The notes: a model not told the origin generated them from the sequence alone. A stretch of DNA of 64,000 bases from Phycicoccus jejuensis (GCF_000720925.1 NZ_JOEE01000002.1:186001-250000); one strand, 5' to 3'. Counted from the stretch's first letter, positions 32,370-41,664 are shown. Numbers and translations: made by a program.

Positions 32370-33401
32370 ATGGACACTCTTCAGCTGCTCTGGTTCGGCC
32401 TCATCGGCCTCCTCTGGGCGGGGTACCTCGTCCTCGAGGGCTTCGACTTCGGTGTCGGCGCTCTGCTCCCCTCGCTCGGCGCCGGCACGGACGCCGAGGA
32501 CACCGAGAAGCGCCGCCGCGTGATGCTCACGACGATCGGCCCCCACTGGGACGGCAACGAGGTCTGGCTCCTCACCGCCGGCGGTGCCACCTTCGCCGCC
32601 TTCCCCGAGTGGTACGCGACGATGTTCTCCGCGTTCTACCTGCCGCTCCTGCTCGTCCTCGTCGCGCTCATCGTGCGCAACATGGGCTTCGAGTACCGCG
32701 GCAAGCGCGACGACGCGACCTGGCGCAAGCGCTGGGACATCGCCATCATCGGCGGCTCGGTCGCCGCGCCGCTCCTCGTCGGGGTCGCGCTGACCAACGT
32801 CGTGCGCGGCGTCCCGCTCGACGCCGACTCGGAGTACGCGGGCAACCTCTTCACCCTGCTCAACCCGCTGAGCCTGCTCGGTGGCCTCACCGTGCTGGCG
32901 CTCTCGCTCACCCACGGCGCGTTCTTCCTCGCCCTGAAGACCAGCGGGTCGATCCGCGAGGACGCCCGGCGGATGGGCACCGTCCTCGGGCTCGTGACGG
33001 CCGGCCTCGCCGTGGTCACGCTGCTCTGGCTCAACGTCGCGACCGGCTCGGTGTGGTCGTGGGTGACCACGGTCGTCGCCGCCGTCGCGCTCCTCGCGGC
33101 GATCTACGCCAACACGCAGGGCCGCGAGGGCTGGGCGTTCATCGGCACGGCCGTCACGGCCGCGACCGCGGTGGCCACGTACTTCCTGGCCCTCTACCCG
33201 GACGTCATGCCGACGAGCCTCGCCGGTGGTCGGTCGCTGACCATCGAGAACGCGTCGAGCAGCCCGCTCACCCTGAAGATCATGACCGGCGCGGCGCTCG
33301 TCTTCACGCCGATCGTGCTCCTCTACACCGCGTACACCTACTACACCTTCCGCAAGCGGATCGGGACGCACCACATCCCCGCCCCGGTCGCGGTCAAGTG
33401 A
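32370..33401 (+). CDS. cydB: Cytochrome bd ubiquinol oxidase subunit II
   Basis: A 343-residue, eight- to nine-helix partner of CydA. The start WFGLIGLLWAGYLVLEGFDF with its conserved Glu, and GPHWDGNEVWLLTAGGA, are diagnostic. It stabilises the heme pocket and forms the oxygen-reactive complex in the cytoplasmic membrane. The gap after cydA is 19 bp, and the gap before cydD is 16 bp. Confidence 0.97.
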   Translation: MDTLQLLWFGLIGLLWAGYLVLEGFDFGVGALLPSLGAGTDAEDTEKRRRVMLTTIGPHWDGNEVWLLTAGGATFAAFPEWYATMFSAFYLPLLLVLVALIVRNMGFEYRGKRDDATWRKRWDIAIIGGSVAAPLLVGVALTNVVRGVPLDADSEYAGNLFTLLNPLSLLGGLTVLALSLTHGAFFLALKTSGSIREDARRMGTVLGLVTAGLAVVTLLWLNVATGSVWSWVTTVVAAVALLAAIYANTQGREGWAFIGTAVTAATAVATYFLALYPDVMPTSLAGGRSLTIENASSSPLTLKIMTGAALVFTPIVLLYTAYTYYTFRKRIGTHHIPAPVAVK

Positions 33402-33417
33402 GGACCCTGACCCCTCG

Positions 33418-35007
33418 ATGAGGCCCTTCGACCCCCGCGTCCTCGCGGTCGCCCCCGCGGCCCGCCGCCCCGTCCTGCTCCTGGCGGTCGTCGGCGTGCT
33501 CCAGGGGGCCGCCACGATCGGCACGGCGTTCGCCCTCGCGGCGCTCGTCGTGGCGGTCGTCGAGGGCGCGGGGGTCGTCGGTCCCGCGGCCTGGCTCGCC
33601 TGGCTGCTCGTCGGGCGCGCCGGCCTCGGCTGGGCCTCCGAGCGGGTGGCCGCCCGGGCCGGGGTCGAGGTGACCGCCGCCCTGCGCAGCGCCCTCCTGC
33701 GGCGCTGGCTCACCGTCCCCGCGGAGCACCGCCCGGACCCCGACCGCGCCGCCACCCTCGCGGCGCAGGGGGTCGCCGCGGTCGAGCCCTACGCCGCCCG
33801 CTTCCTGCCGGCCCTCGTCGCCGGGGCGGCCGTCCCCGTGATGGCGGTCGCGGCGCTGCTGTGGGTCGACCCGCTGAGCGCCCTCGTCGTCGTCCTCACC
33901 CTGCCCCTCCTCCCCTTCTTCGCGGCGCTCATCGGCGCCGCCACCCGCGACGAGACCGACCGCCGCTGGCAGGCCCTCTCGCAGCTGTCCGGCCACTTCG
34001 TCGACGTCATGCGCGGGCTCCCCACGCTCGTCGGGTACGGACGGGCCGAGCGCCAGGCCGAGGTCGTCGGCGACGTCAGCCGGCGGCACCGCACGGCGAC
34101 GATGCGCACGCTGCGCCTGGCCTTCATGAGCTCCGCGGCGCTCGAGCTCCTCGCGTCGATCTCGGTCGCCATCGTCGCCGTCACGGTCGGCCTGCGCCTC
34201 ACGCACGGGACGGTCGCGCTGCAGACCGGCCTGCTCGCCATCCTCCTCTCGCCGGAGGCCTACTGGCCGATCCGTCGGGTCGGCGCCGAGTTCCACAACG
34301 CGGCCGACGGGACAGAGGCGGTGGCCGCCGTCCTCGACGACCTCACGGCCGACCAGCCGGCGCCCTCGCCCGCGGGACGGAGCGCTGACCTCGTCGGGGC
34401 CGAGCTGCGGGAGGTCTCGTACGCCTACCCGGGCAGCCCCGAGCCGGTCGTCCGTGACGTGACCCTGTCCGCCGGCCCCGGCCTCACCGTCGTCACCGGC
34501 CCCTCGGGCGTCGGCAAGTCGACGCTCCTCGAGCTGCTCGCCGGCCTGCGCACGCCCGCCTCCGGTGTCGTCGTGGCCGGACGCTGCCACCTCGTGACGC
34601 AGCGCCCGTTCCTGCCGGCCGGCACCCTGCGTGACGCGCTGCGCCTGGGCACCGACGCCCCCGACGACGCGCTCTGGGGGGCGCTGCGGGCCGTCGGGCT
34701 CGAGGGCTTCGTCGCCGGCCTCCCGCACGCGCTGGCCACACCGCTCGGTGACGACGGCGTGGGGCTCTCGGCCGGCCAGCGCTCGCGCGTCGCCATCGCT
34801 CGCGCGACCCTGTCGACCGCGCCCGTGCTGCTCGTCGACGAGCCCACCGCCCACCTCGACGAGCACGCGAGCGCCCAGGTGCACGCGCTGCTCCAGGAAC
34901 TCGCCGAGCGACGCACCGTCGTCGTGGTCACGCACCGCCCGGAGCTGGTGCACCTCGCCGACCGGCACGTCGTCGTCACGGCGACCGGTGCGGAGGTGCA
35001 CCGGTGA
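33418..35007 (+). CDS. cydD: ABC transporter CydD (thiol/heme exporter for cytochrome bd assembly)
   Basis: A 529-residue half-transporter. Residues 1-310 are the membrane domain. The nucleotide-binding domain has Walker A GPSGVGKST (about 361), signature LSAGQ, Walker B VLLVDEP and switch His in VVVTHRPE. With CydC it forms a heterodimer needed to assemble cytochrome bd by exporting reduced thiols in E. coli; in actinobacteria the cargo is not established. The stop overlaps the cydC GTG (GTGA). Confidence 0.95.
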   Translation: MRPFDPRVLAVAPAARRPVLLLAVVGVLQGAATIGTAFALAALVVAVVEGAGVVGPAAWLAWLLVGRAGLGWASERVAARAGVEVTAALRSALLRRWLTVPAEHRPDPDRAATLAAQGVAAVEPYAARFLPALVAGAAVPVMAVAALLWVDPLSALVVVLTLPLLPFFAALIGAATRDETDRRWQALSQLSGHFVDVMRGLPTLVGYGRAERQAEVVGDVSRRHRTATMRTLRLAFMSSAALELLASISVAIVAVTVGLRLTHGTVALQTGLLAILLSPEAYWPIRRVGAEFHNAADGTEAVAAVLDDLTADQPAPSPAGRSADLVGAELREVSYAYPGSPEPVVRDVTLSAGPGLTVVTGPSGVGKSTLLELLAGLRTPASGVVVAGRCHLVTQRPFLPAGTLRDALRLGTDAPDDALWGALRAVGLEGFVAGLPHALATPLGDDGVGLSAGQRSRVAIARATLSTAPVLLVDEPTAHLDEHASAQVHALLQELAERRTVVVVTHRPELVHLADRHVVVTATGAEVHR

Positions 35008-36644
35008 GCGACACCACGACCGTCCTGCGCCCGACCCGGGCCACCGTCCTCGGCGGGCTCCTCGGGGGCGCCGCGACCTCGGCCGGCATCGCCCTCACGG
35101 CGACGTCCGGATGGCTGGTCGTCCGCGCGAGCGAGCGGCCCGTCATCCTCACCCTGCTCGCGGCCATCGTCGCCGTGCGCGCGTTCGGGATGGCCCGGCC
35201 GTTCTTCCGCTACCTCGAGCGGATCGTGTCGCACGACGCGGCGCTCGCCGACCTCGCCGACCGGCGCGGCGCCGTGTACCGCGCGCTCGTGCCGCTGACC
35301 CCGGCGCGCCTCGGGCGCCGCTCGCGCTCGGCCGTCCTCACCGGCGTGGTCGACGACCTGACCGACGTCGTCGAGGCGCAGGTCCGGGTCACCGTGCCGC
35401 TCGTCTCCAGCGCCGTCGCCGGGCTGCTCGCAACCGCGCTGACGGCGGCCTTCGCCCCCGCCGTCGGGCTCGTCGTCGTCGGGCTGCTCGTCGTCGTCGC
35501 CCTCGGGTGCGTCCTCGCGTGGTGGTTCGAGTCCCGGTCGCGGGACGAGCTGCTCGCCGCCCGCGCCGAGACCGCCCGCGTCGGTGACCTCGTCGCCCGC
35601 CAGGCCGGCGAGCTGCGGGCCATCGGGGCCGAGGGCGCCGCGCTCGGCTGGCTCGACGCGGCGCACGCGACGCTGCGGGCCGCCGTCCGGCGGCAGAGCC
35701 GGGGCCGCGCGCTCGTCGCCGCCCTCCTGCTGCTCGGCACGGCCGCCGCGACGGTCGCCGCCGCCGCGGTCGTCGACCCGGCCGCCACCGGGGGTCCCGT
35801 CGCCGCCCTGCTCGTGCTCGTACCGGTCGCGGTCGGCGAGGCCCTCGCCCCGCTCGTCGACACGATGCGTGCCCTCGCCCGCGCCCAGGGCAGCCGCGCG
35901 CGGCTCGAGCGGCTCCTCGACCAGGACCCCGCCGTGCACGAGCCCGCGCACCCGGCGACCCGCCCCGACTTCTCCGCCGCTGGTGGCGGCGGCGTCCGGC
36001 TGGAGGCCGCGAGCGCGTCGTGGACGGGGGCGCGCGAGGACCTCGCCCCGACCGACCTCGAGCTCGTGCCCGGCCGCCACGTCGCCGTCGTCGGGCCCAA
36101 CGGGTCGGGCAAGAGCACGCTGCTGGCCGTGCTCGCCCGCAGCCTCGACGTCAGCGGCGGCCGGCACACCGTCGGCGGCGCCAACGTCCGTGGGCTGGCC
36201 CTCGCCGACACCCGTGGCGACGTCGCGGTCGTCGACGACGAGCCCCACGTCTTCGCGACGACCCTCGCCGAGAACCTCCGCCTGGCCCGGCCCGGCTGCG
36301 ACGACACCGCCCTGCGCCGCGCCCTCGACCTCGCGGGCCTGCGGGGCTGGCTCGACGGCCTGCCGGACGGCGTCGACACCCGGCTCGGCACCGGCGGCCG
36401 CGGGCTCTCCGGCGGCGAGCGCACCCGCCTGGGCGTCGCCCGCGCGGTGCTCGCGGATCGCCCGGTCGTGCTCCTCGACGAACCCGCCGCGCACCTCGAC
36501 CACCCGACGGCCACGGCCGTGCTCGATGATGTCCTCGACGCGACCCGCGACCGCGCCGTCGTCCTCGTGAGCCACCGCCCCGAGGCGCTCGACCGTCTCG
36601 ACGCCGTCCTCGACCTCTCCGTCCGTCCCGGCCCCCAGGAGTAG
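35004..36644 (+). CDS. cydC: ABC transporter CydC (partner of CydD)
   Basis: A 546-residue half-transporter. The membrane domain (1-310) starts with LGGLLGGAATSAGIALTATSGWL, typical of CydC. The nucleotide-binding domain has Walker A GPNGSGKST (about 364), LSGGE, Walker B VVLLDEP and switch His VLVSHRPE. It ends two bases before the blaI-type gene, so that regulator may be read through from cyd. Separate CydD and CydC differ from the fused CydDC seen in some actinobacteria. Confidence 0.95.
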   Translation: MSDTTTVLRPTRATVLGGLLGGAATSAGIALTATSGWLVVRASERPVILTLLAAIVAVRAFGMARPFFRYLERIVSHDAALADLADRRGAVYRALVPLTPARLGRRSRSAVLTGVVDDLTDVVEAQVRVTVPLVSSAVAGLLATALTAAFAPAVGLVVVGLLVVVALGCVLAWWFESRSRDELLAARAETARVGDLVARQAGELRAIGAEGAALGWLDAAHATLRAAVRRQSRGRALVAALLLLGTAAATVAAAAVVDPAATGGPVAALLVLVPVAVGEALAPLVDTMRALARAQGSRARLERLLDQDPAVHEPAHPATRPDFSAAGGGGVRLEAASASWTGAREDLAPTDLELVPGRHVAVVGPNGSGKSTLLAVLARSLDVSGGRHTVGGANVRGLALADTRGDVAVVDDEPHVFATTLAENLRLARPGCDDTALRRALDLAGLRGWLDGLPDGVDTRLGTGGRGLSGGERTRLGVARAVLADRPVVLLDEPAAHLDHPTATAVLDDVLDATRDRAVVLVSHRPEALDRLDAVLDLSVRPGPQE

Positions 36645-36646
36645 CC

Positions 36647-37087
36647 ATGCCGCACTCGACCTCCGCACCCCGACTCGGCGACCTCGAGCGCGTGGTCATG
36701 GAGCGCCTCTGGGAGGCCGGCCACACCGACGGCGCGACCGTCCGCGAGGTCTTCGAGATCCTCGAGCGCGACCGCGAGATCGCCTACACGACCGTGATGA
36801 CCGTGCTCGACCGGCTCGCGAAGAAGGAGCTCGTGACGCGCGTGCGGGAGGGCCGCGCCTGGCGCTACTTCCCCGCCGACTCCCGCGAGGCCCTCACTGC
36901 TCAGACGATGCGGCGCACCCTCGACGACATGGAGGTCACCGACCGCCGGGCCGCCCTCCTGCACTTCTTCGACGGCGCGAGCTCGGAGGAGATCGCCGAC
37001 ATCAAGGCGGTGCTCGCCGAGGTCGAGGCCAAAGCCGAGGAGAGGGCGAGCAGCCCGCGGGGTCTACGCGGTCGGCTGCGCCGCTGA
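36647..37087 (+). CDS. BlaI/MecI/CopY family transcriptional repressor
   Basis: A 146-residue winged-helix repressor. LGDLERVVMERLWEAGHTDGATVREV and IAYTTVMTVLDRLAKKELV are the family HTH and dimer elements. A basic tail (RGLRGRLRR) extends the C-terminus. BlaI proteins are inactivated by cleavage after signalling through an M56 peptidase, and such a gene follows at 37235. It is only two bases after cydC. Whether it controls cyd genes, itself or the peptidase is not known. Confidence 0.9.
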   Translation: MPHSTSAPRLGDLERVVMERLWEAGHTDGATVREVFEILERDREIAYTTVMTVLDRLAKKELVTRVREGRAWRYFPADSREALTAQTMRRTLDDMEVTDRRAALLHFFDGASSEEIADIKAVLAEVEAKAEERASSPRGLRGRLRR

Positions 37088-37234
37088 CCCCGCGCAGACC
37101 GACCTCCCCTCGCTCGGCCCCACGGCCCTCCTGCCGCCCTTCCCCGCGCTGCGCCCTCCGGGAGCCCGGGCGCCCGAGGTGACGCTGCCCGCGGCGGGCT
37201 GACGCGGCGGTGGCTCCCCTGCCACCATGGGGTC

Positions 37235-38077
37235 GTGCTCCCGCTCGTCCTTGCCGGGCTGGCCGTCGCCCTCGTGTGGGTGGCGCCCGGGCTGCTCGCC
37301 CGCCAGCCGCGCTTCCGGCGTGCGCCGCGGGCCGCGCTCCTGGCCTGGCAGGCGGTCTCGCTCGGCGGGGTGCTCGCCGCGCTCTTCGTGGCGCCCGCCG
37401 CGCTGCCGCTCTTCGCGGGAGCCGACGACCTGCGTCAGCACCCGGCGCTCGTCGTCGTCGCCGCGTGCGTGAGCGCCGCCCTCATCGTCCGGGTGCTCGT
37501 GTCGGGGCACCGGGTCGGCACCCGCATCCGGGCGGCCCGGGCACGGCACCGCGAGATCGTCGACATCGTCGCCGAGCACGACCGGGACGGCCTGCGCGTC
37601 CTGCAACACCCCACCGCGACGGCGTACTGCATCCCCGGGCGCTCGTCGCGGGTCGTGCTGTCGCAGGGCGTGCTCGACACCCTCCCCGAGGAGCAGCTCG
37701 CGGCCGTCGTCGCGCACGAGAAGGCGCACCTGCGGGCCCGGCACGACCTGCTGCTGGAGTTCTTCACCGTGCTCCACGAGTCGGTGCCGTCGGCGCTGCG
37801 CTCGCACCGGGCGCTGACCGAGGTGCGGCTGCTCGTCGAGGCGCTGGCCGACCGGGCCGCCGTGCGTCGCAGCGGGGAGGTGGCGACGGCGCGGGCCCTC
37901 GTGGCCATCGCCCAGAGCCGCTACCCCGACGAGGCGATGGGCGCGGGGACGTCGGCGCCGGTCCGGATGCAGCTGCTCGCGCTGGGGCCGCACCCCCGTC
38001 TGGCCGCGACCGCCTACGCCATCGCCGCGGTGGCCTTCGCCGCGCCGTTGGCGCTCCTCGTGGCGGCCTGGTCGTGA
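37235..38077 (+). CDS. M56 family (BlaR1-like) membrane metallopeptidase
   Basis: A 280-residue membrane protease. Two N-terminal helices and further hydrophobic segments flank the zinc motif VAHEKAHLRARHD (HEKAH) and the third-ligand region EALADRAAV. YCIPGRSSRVVLSQGVLDTL is typical of M56/M48-like proteins. It has no extracellular penicillin-binding sensor domain, so its input signal differs from that of BlaR1. It probably cleaves the upstream BlaI-type repressor. GTG start at 37235; the stop overlaps the next GTG. Confidence 0.88.
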   Translation: MLPLVLAGLAVALVWVAPGLLARQPRFRRAPRAALLAWQAVSLGGVLAALFVAPAALPLFAGADDLRQHPALVVVAACVSAALIVRVLVSGHRVGTRIRAARARHREIVDIVAEHDRDGLRVLQHPTATAYCIPGRSSRVVLSQGVLDTLPEEQLAAVVAHEKAHLRARHDLLLEFFTVLHESVPSALRSHRALTEVRLLVEALADRAAVRRSGEVATARALVAIAQSRYPDEAMGAGTSAPVRMQLLALGPHPRLAATAYAIAAVAFAAPLALLVAAWS

Positions 38078-38457
38078 CCGGCGAGGCGGCGCCGGGCGAC
38101 CTGCGGGCGGCCCTGTCGGCCGGCCTCGTGCCGGCGATGCGGGCCCGGGACGCGGTCACCGTCTCGGCCCTGCGCTCGGCCCTCGCCGCGCTGGGCAACG
38201 CCGAGGCCGTCCCGTCGGGCGACCGCCCGCGGGCGGGTGCGATGGAGGAGGCGGCCCTCGGGGTGGGAGCGGCGGACGTCCCGCGGCGGGAGCTCTCCGA
38301 GGACGAGGTGCGAGCCGTGGTCGAGCAGGAGGTGGCGGAGCGGGTCGAGGCGGCCGACCGGCTGCGGGCCCTGGGGCGCCCTGCGGACGGCGAGCGTCCC
38401 GAGGCCGAGGCCGCGGTGCTCCGTGGGCTCCTCGACGCCGCCCGTCGGCGGGCCTGA
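38074..38457 (+). CDS. GatB/YqeY domain-containing protein
   Basis: A 127-residue YqeY-like protein, homologous to the tRNA-binding tail domain of GatB. The first helices (LRAALSAGLVPAMRARDAVTVSALRSALAAL) are typical. Compared with usual YqeY (about 150 residues), the C-terminal half seems shortened. The GTG at 38074 overlaps the M56 stop. Its function is unclear; no link with peptidase signalling is known. Confidence 0.8.
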   Translation: MTGEAAPGDLRAALSAGLVPAMRARDAVTVSALRSALAALGNAEAVPSGDRPRAGAMEEAALGVGAADVPRRELSEDEVRAVVEQEVAERVEAADRLRALGRPADGERPEAEAAVLRGLLDAARRRA

Positions 38458-38535
38458 CCGGCGCCCGCCCATCGGCGACCGGGCGGTCGCCACCGCCCCC
38501 GGCAGAGGTGTGTGCTCCCAGCCTCCTGGCGCTCC

Positions 38536-38697
38536 GGAAGGTTTACCTTCCGCGCGCAACCATCTTCGGACCCACCCACGAGACTCCTTGCCCCGCGGAA
38601 GGTTTCCCTGCCACCCGGCAACAGATCCCTTGCGCCGCGAAAGGTAGACCTTCCGCGAATGAAACGTGTGGTTGCGAGGGGAAGGGAAACCTTCCGC
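38536..38697. repeat. Four copies of a short dyad motif (family H)
   Basis: Motifs at 38536-38551 (GGAAGGTTTACCTTCC), 38597-38612, 38637-38657 (GCGAAAGGTAGACCTTCCGCG) and 38679-38697 fit the consensus GCGGAAGGTNNMCCTTCC; the last copy is inverted. Centres are about 60, 42 and 42 bp apart. The gene-free stretch 38458-38817 holds nothing else. The sites lie downstream of the YqeY gene and beyond the 3' end of the proline-rich gene. Confidence 0.7.
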
Positions 38698-38817
38698 CGG
38701 GCATGGATCCCGGGAGAGCACACCACGGCTCCCCGTTCTCAGGGACCCTGCCGTCTCGATCCGCGATGTGCGCGGCGTGGGCGCGCCAGGTCGGCGCGGC
38801 CCCCGCGGCCACCCCGC

Positions 38818-39330
38818 TCAGGCCCAGCTGGGGGGCGGCGGAGGCGGCGGCGTGGACGACGGGGGCTGGTCGTCGGTGTCGGACAGCGGCGGCCGCAGGT
38901 CCGGGGCGGCGCCCGGCGGCGGGCCGGCGGGCGCGTCCCCCGCGGGCGAGACCCCACCCGGCGGGGGCGGTGGGGGCGCACCGGCCCCCGGGGCGGGCGG
39001 CGGAGGCGGTGGCGCACTCGCCCCGGGCGGGGGCGGCGCACCCGCGGACCCGGGCGGGGGCGGCGGCGCCCCGTACGGCTGGGCGGGCGTCACCGTGAGC
39101 GGCCCGAGCCGCCCGGCGGTCTCCAGCTCGCGCAGCGTCGCCATCACCCTTTCGCGGTCGGCGGCGTCGACGGGGCGGCCGGTGGCCTCGAGCCACGCCA
39201 GCACCCCCAGGTCGCGCAGCGCGCGGTCGCCCCCCATCCCCGGGACGTTGATGCCGGCGTTGGACATCGCGACGTCGGCCTTGGCGGCGAGGTCGCTCGC
39301 CGCCGCCTTCGCCCGCTCGAAGAAGCTCAT
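38818..39330 (-). CDS. Small protein with proline-rich tail
   Basis: A 170-residue protein with two parts. Residues 1-75 are helical (MSFFERAKAAASDLAAKADVAM ... VMATLRELETAGRLGPLTV). Residues 80-170 are proline/alanine/glycine-rich low complexity with runs of Pro, ending SSTPPPPPPPSWA. No signal peptide or known domain is seen. The start at 39330 has GGGAGGT upstream. It is divergent from the AIM24 gene. The Pro-rich tail may be a flexible arm or an SH3-like ligand; function unknown. Confidence 0.75.
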   Translation of the reverse strand: MSFFERAKAAASDLAAKADVAMSNAGINVPGMGGDRALRDLGVLAWLEATGRPVDAADRERVMATLRELETAGRLGPLTVTPAQPYGAPPPPPGSAGAPPPPGASAPPPPPPAPGAGAPPPPPPGGVSPAGDAPAGPPPGAAPDLRPPLSDTDDQPPSSTPPPPPPPSWA

Positions 39331-39449
39331 CCGGGACCTCCCTGACCTGACCCTCGGGACTCCCCGGAACCATAGTGCCGACCCCCTCGTCTCTTCTAGC
39401 GTTGACGACAGCGGGGACGCCGTCCCCGACGACACGAGAAGGCGGCACG

Positions 39450-40175
39450 ATGACGATCCACGGCTCCTTGTTCCAGGACTTCCGCGAGAAGGAGAGCCAA
39501 GACCCGTTCTCCCTCCAGAACAAGAAGCTCCTGCGCATCGACATGCGCTACGGGCCCGTCCAGGCGAAGACCGGCTCGATGGTCGCCTACCAGGGCGACG
39601 TCCGCTTCGCGAACAAGGGCTCGGGCGGCATGGGCAAGATGTTCAAGGCGGCGATGACCGGCGAGGGCGTCAAGATGATGGAGTGCTCCGGCCAGGGCGA
39701 GCTCTTCGTCGCCGACGAGGCCGCCGAGATCCAGGTCATGTACCTCGAGAACGACATGATCTCGGTCAACGGCAACAACGTCCTCGCGTTCTCCAGCTCG
39801 ATCCAGTGGGACATCCACCGCATCCAGGCCCGCGGCGCCGCGATGACCGGCGGCCTCTACAACGTCTCTCTGCGCGGCACCGGCTACGTCGCGGTGACGA
39901 CCAAGGGCGACCCCATCGCCCTCGACGTCGCCTCCTCCCCGACCTTCGCCGACGCCCAGGCCGTCGTCCTGTGGACCTCCGGCGTCTCGATGGACGTCCG
40001 CGTCGACACCGGCGGTTTCGGATCGATGATCCGCGGCGGCACCGGCGAGCTGCTCCAGATGGCCTTCGGCGGCCAGGGCTACGTGCTCGTGCAGCCCTGC
40101 GAGAACGTCGTCGACGGCGGCCACCAGGGCGGCGGCGGCCAGCAGGGCGGGATGCTCGGCCAGTTCCTCAGCTGA
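39450..40175 (+). CDS. AIM24 family protein
   Basis: A 241-residue beta-rich protein of the AIM24/TIGR00266-like family. [43 protein letters not shown] and [26 protein letters not shown] (split here) are the conserved segments. A short Gly/Gln-rich tail follows. The bacterial function is unknown; the fold is a double-psi or TRAP-like beta prism. TAGCGT at 39397-39402 is a probable -10. The ATG at 39450 is chosen because the upstream in-frame extension is not family-like. Confidence 0.85.
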   Translation: MTIHGSLFQDFREKESQDPFSLQNKKLLRIDMRYGPVQAKTGSMVAYQGDVRFANKGSGGMGKMFKAAMTGEGVKMMECSGQGELFVADEAAEIQVMYLENDMISVNGNNVLAFSSSIQWDIHRIQARGAAMTGGLYNVSLRGTGYVAVTTKGDPIALDVASSPTFADAQAVVLWTSGVSMDVRVDTGGFGSMIRGGTGELLQMAFGGQGYVLVQPCENVVDGGHQGGGGQQGGMLGQFLS

Positions 40176-40293
40176 CCCCGGTCCTCGGACGAGCTCCTCG
40201 GACCCCCGGACGGTGCAGCGCGCGCCGGCCGGGGGTCCGTCCGTCCGGCCCGGGGGCGCGCCCGACGCGACGTCGGCTGCAACAATCACCCGC

Positions 40294-41307
40294 ATGACGG
40301 CACAGGCCACCGGCACCGACATCCTCGACGTCGCCCGCGAGCAGGTGCTCGAGCGCGGCGTCCCCCTGACGCAGGAGCAGGTGCTCGAGGTCCTGCGCAC
40401 CGGCGACGAGCGCCTCCAGGACCTCCTCGCCCTCGCCCACGAGGTGCGGATGAAGTACCAGGGGCCCGCGGTCGAGGTCGAGGGCATCGTCTCGCTCAAG
40501 ACCGGCGGCTGCCCCGAGGACTGCCACTTCTGTTCCCAGAGCGGCCAGTTCACGAGCCCGGTGCGCTCGGTGTGGCTCAACATCCCCGAGCTCGTGCGCG
40601 CGGCCAAGCAGACCGCTGCCACGGGGGCCACCGAGTTCTGCATCGTCGCTGCCGTCCGCGGCCCCGACGCGAAGCTCATGGAGCAGATGCGCGAGGGCGT
40701 CGCCGCCATCCGGGCCGCCGTCGACATCCAGGTCGCCGCCTCGCTCGGGATGCTCACGCAGGAGCAGGTCGACGAGCTCGTCGACATGGGGGTGCACCGC
40801 TACAACCACAACCTCGAGGCCGGGCGCTCCTACTTCCCACAGGTCGTGACGACGCACACCTTCGACGAGCGTCTCGACACCTGCCGGATGGTCAAGGAGT
40901 CCGGGATGGAGCTCTGCTGCGGCGGACTCGTCGGGATGGGCGAGACCCTCGAGCAGCGCGCCGAGCTCGCCGCGCAGCTCGGCGAGCTCGAGCCCCACGA
41001 GGTGCCGCTCAACTTCCTCAACCCGCGCCCCGGCACCCCGTTCGGCGACCTCGAGCCGATGGGCACCGGCGACGCCCTGCGCACCATCGCCGCCTTCCGC
41101 CTCGCGCTGCCGCGGACGATCCTGCGCTACGCCGGCGGCCGCGAGCTGACCCTCGGCGACCTCGGCACGCGCGACGGGCTGCTCGGCGGCATCAACGCGG
41201 TCATCGTCGGCAACTACCTGACGACGCTGGGGCGCGACCCCCGCGAGGACCTCGCCCTCCTCGACGAGCTCGAGATGCCCGTCAAGGCGCTCAACGAGAC
41301 GTTCTGA
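40294..41307 (+). CDS. bioB: Biotin synthase
   Basis: A 337-residue radical SAM enzyme that inserts sulfur into dethiobiotin. The radical SAM cluster is Cys73-Cys77-Cys80 ([14 protein letters not shown]). [25 protein letters not shown] and the second Fe-S cluster region ([17 protein letters not shown], with the Arg ligand) are present. It is followed after 5 bp by bsaP, the auxiliary protein. ATG at 40294; a nearby in-frame ATG nine bases upstream (MTRMTAQ) is possible. Confidence 0.97.
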   Translation: MTAQATGTDILDVAREQVLERGVPLTQEQVLEVLRTGDERLQDLLALAHEVRMKYQGPAVEVEGIVSLKTGGCPEDCHFCSQSGQFTSPVRSVWLNIPELVRAAKQTAATGATEFCIVAAVRGPDAKLMEQMREGVAAIRAAVDIQVAASLGMLTQEQVDELVDMGVHRYNHNLEAGRSYFPQVVTTHTFDERLDTCRMVKESGMELCCGGLVGMGETLEQRAELAAQLGELEPHEVPLNFLNPRPGTPFGDLEPMGTGDALRTIAAFRLALPRTILRYAGGRELTLGDLGTRDGLLGGINAVIVGNYLTTLGRDPREDLALLDELEMPVKALNETF

Positions 41308-41312
41308 CCCCG

Positions 41313-41558
41313 ATGGTGTTCGCGGATGCCGGGGCGCACGAGCCGGTCGCCCGGGGCGACGAGCCCGGCACGTGGTGCGGCCAGTGCGGGCTCGCGCTGG
41401 CCGACGGCGACCACGCGGCGTGCGAGCGCCGCGGTGCGCTCGACCCGCCGCGTTTCTGCGTGCACTGCCGCCGCCGGATGAAGGTGCAGGTCACCCCGGC
41501 CGCATGGACCGCGACGTGCGTGGCCCACGGCAGCGTCGAGCGCACGACCTGGGGCTGA
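41313..41558 (+). CDS. bsaP: Biotin synthase auxiliary protein BsaP
   Basis: An 81-residue Cys-rich protein. Cysteines at 22, 25, 37, 49, 52 and 69 form TWCGQCG and FCVHCRRRM pairs, and WTATCVAHGS follows. This matches the small protein found next to bioB in mycobacteria and other actinobacteria, reported as an iron-sulfur protein required by their biotin synthases. It lies 5 bp after bioB, so the two are co-transcribed. Start at ATG 41313; there is no obvious Shine-Dalgarno, suggesting translational coupling. Confidence 0.85.
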   Translation: MVFADAGAHEPVARGDEPGTWCGQCGLALADGDHAACERRGALDPPRFCVHCRRRMKVQVTPAAWTATCVAHGSVERTTWG

Positions 41559-41584
41559 CGGGCGGCCGGGCGGAATAGCCGGGG

Positions 41585-41604
41585 GTCGTTGCGCGTTCAA
41601 CGAC
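41585..41604. promoter_or_regulatory. Perfect dyad upstream of the FMN reductase gene
   Basis: GTCGTTG and CAACGAC are exact inverted repeats with a 6-bp spacer (CGCGTT). The site ends 60 bp before the GTG at 41665 and is likely an operator for a MarR/HxlR/TetR-type regulator not encoded next door. Confidence 0.6.
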
Positions 41605-41664
41605 CTGATCAGCGTCGATCGCCCCGTCCGATCCGCCCATCGCCACGACCGGGAGAACACCACC

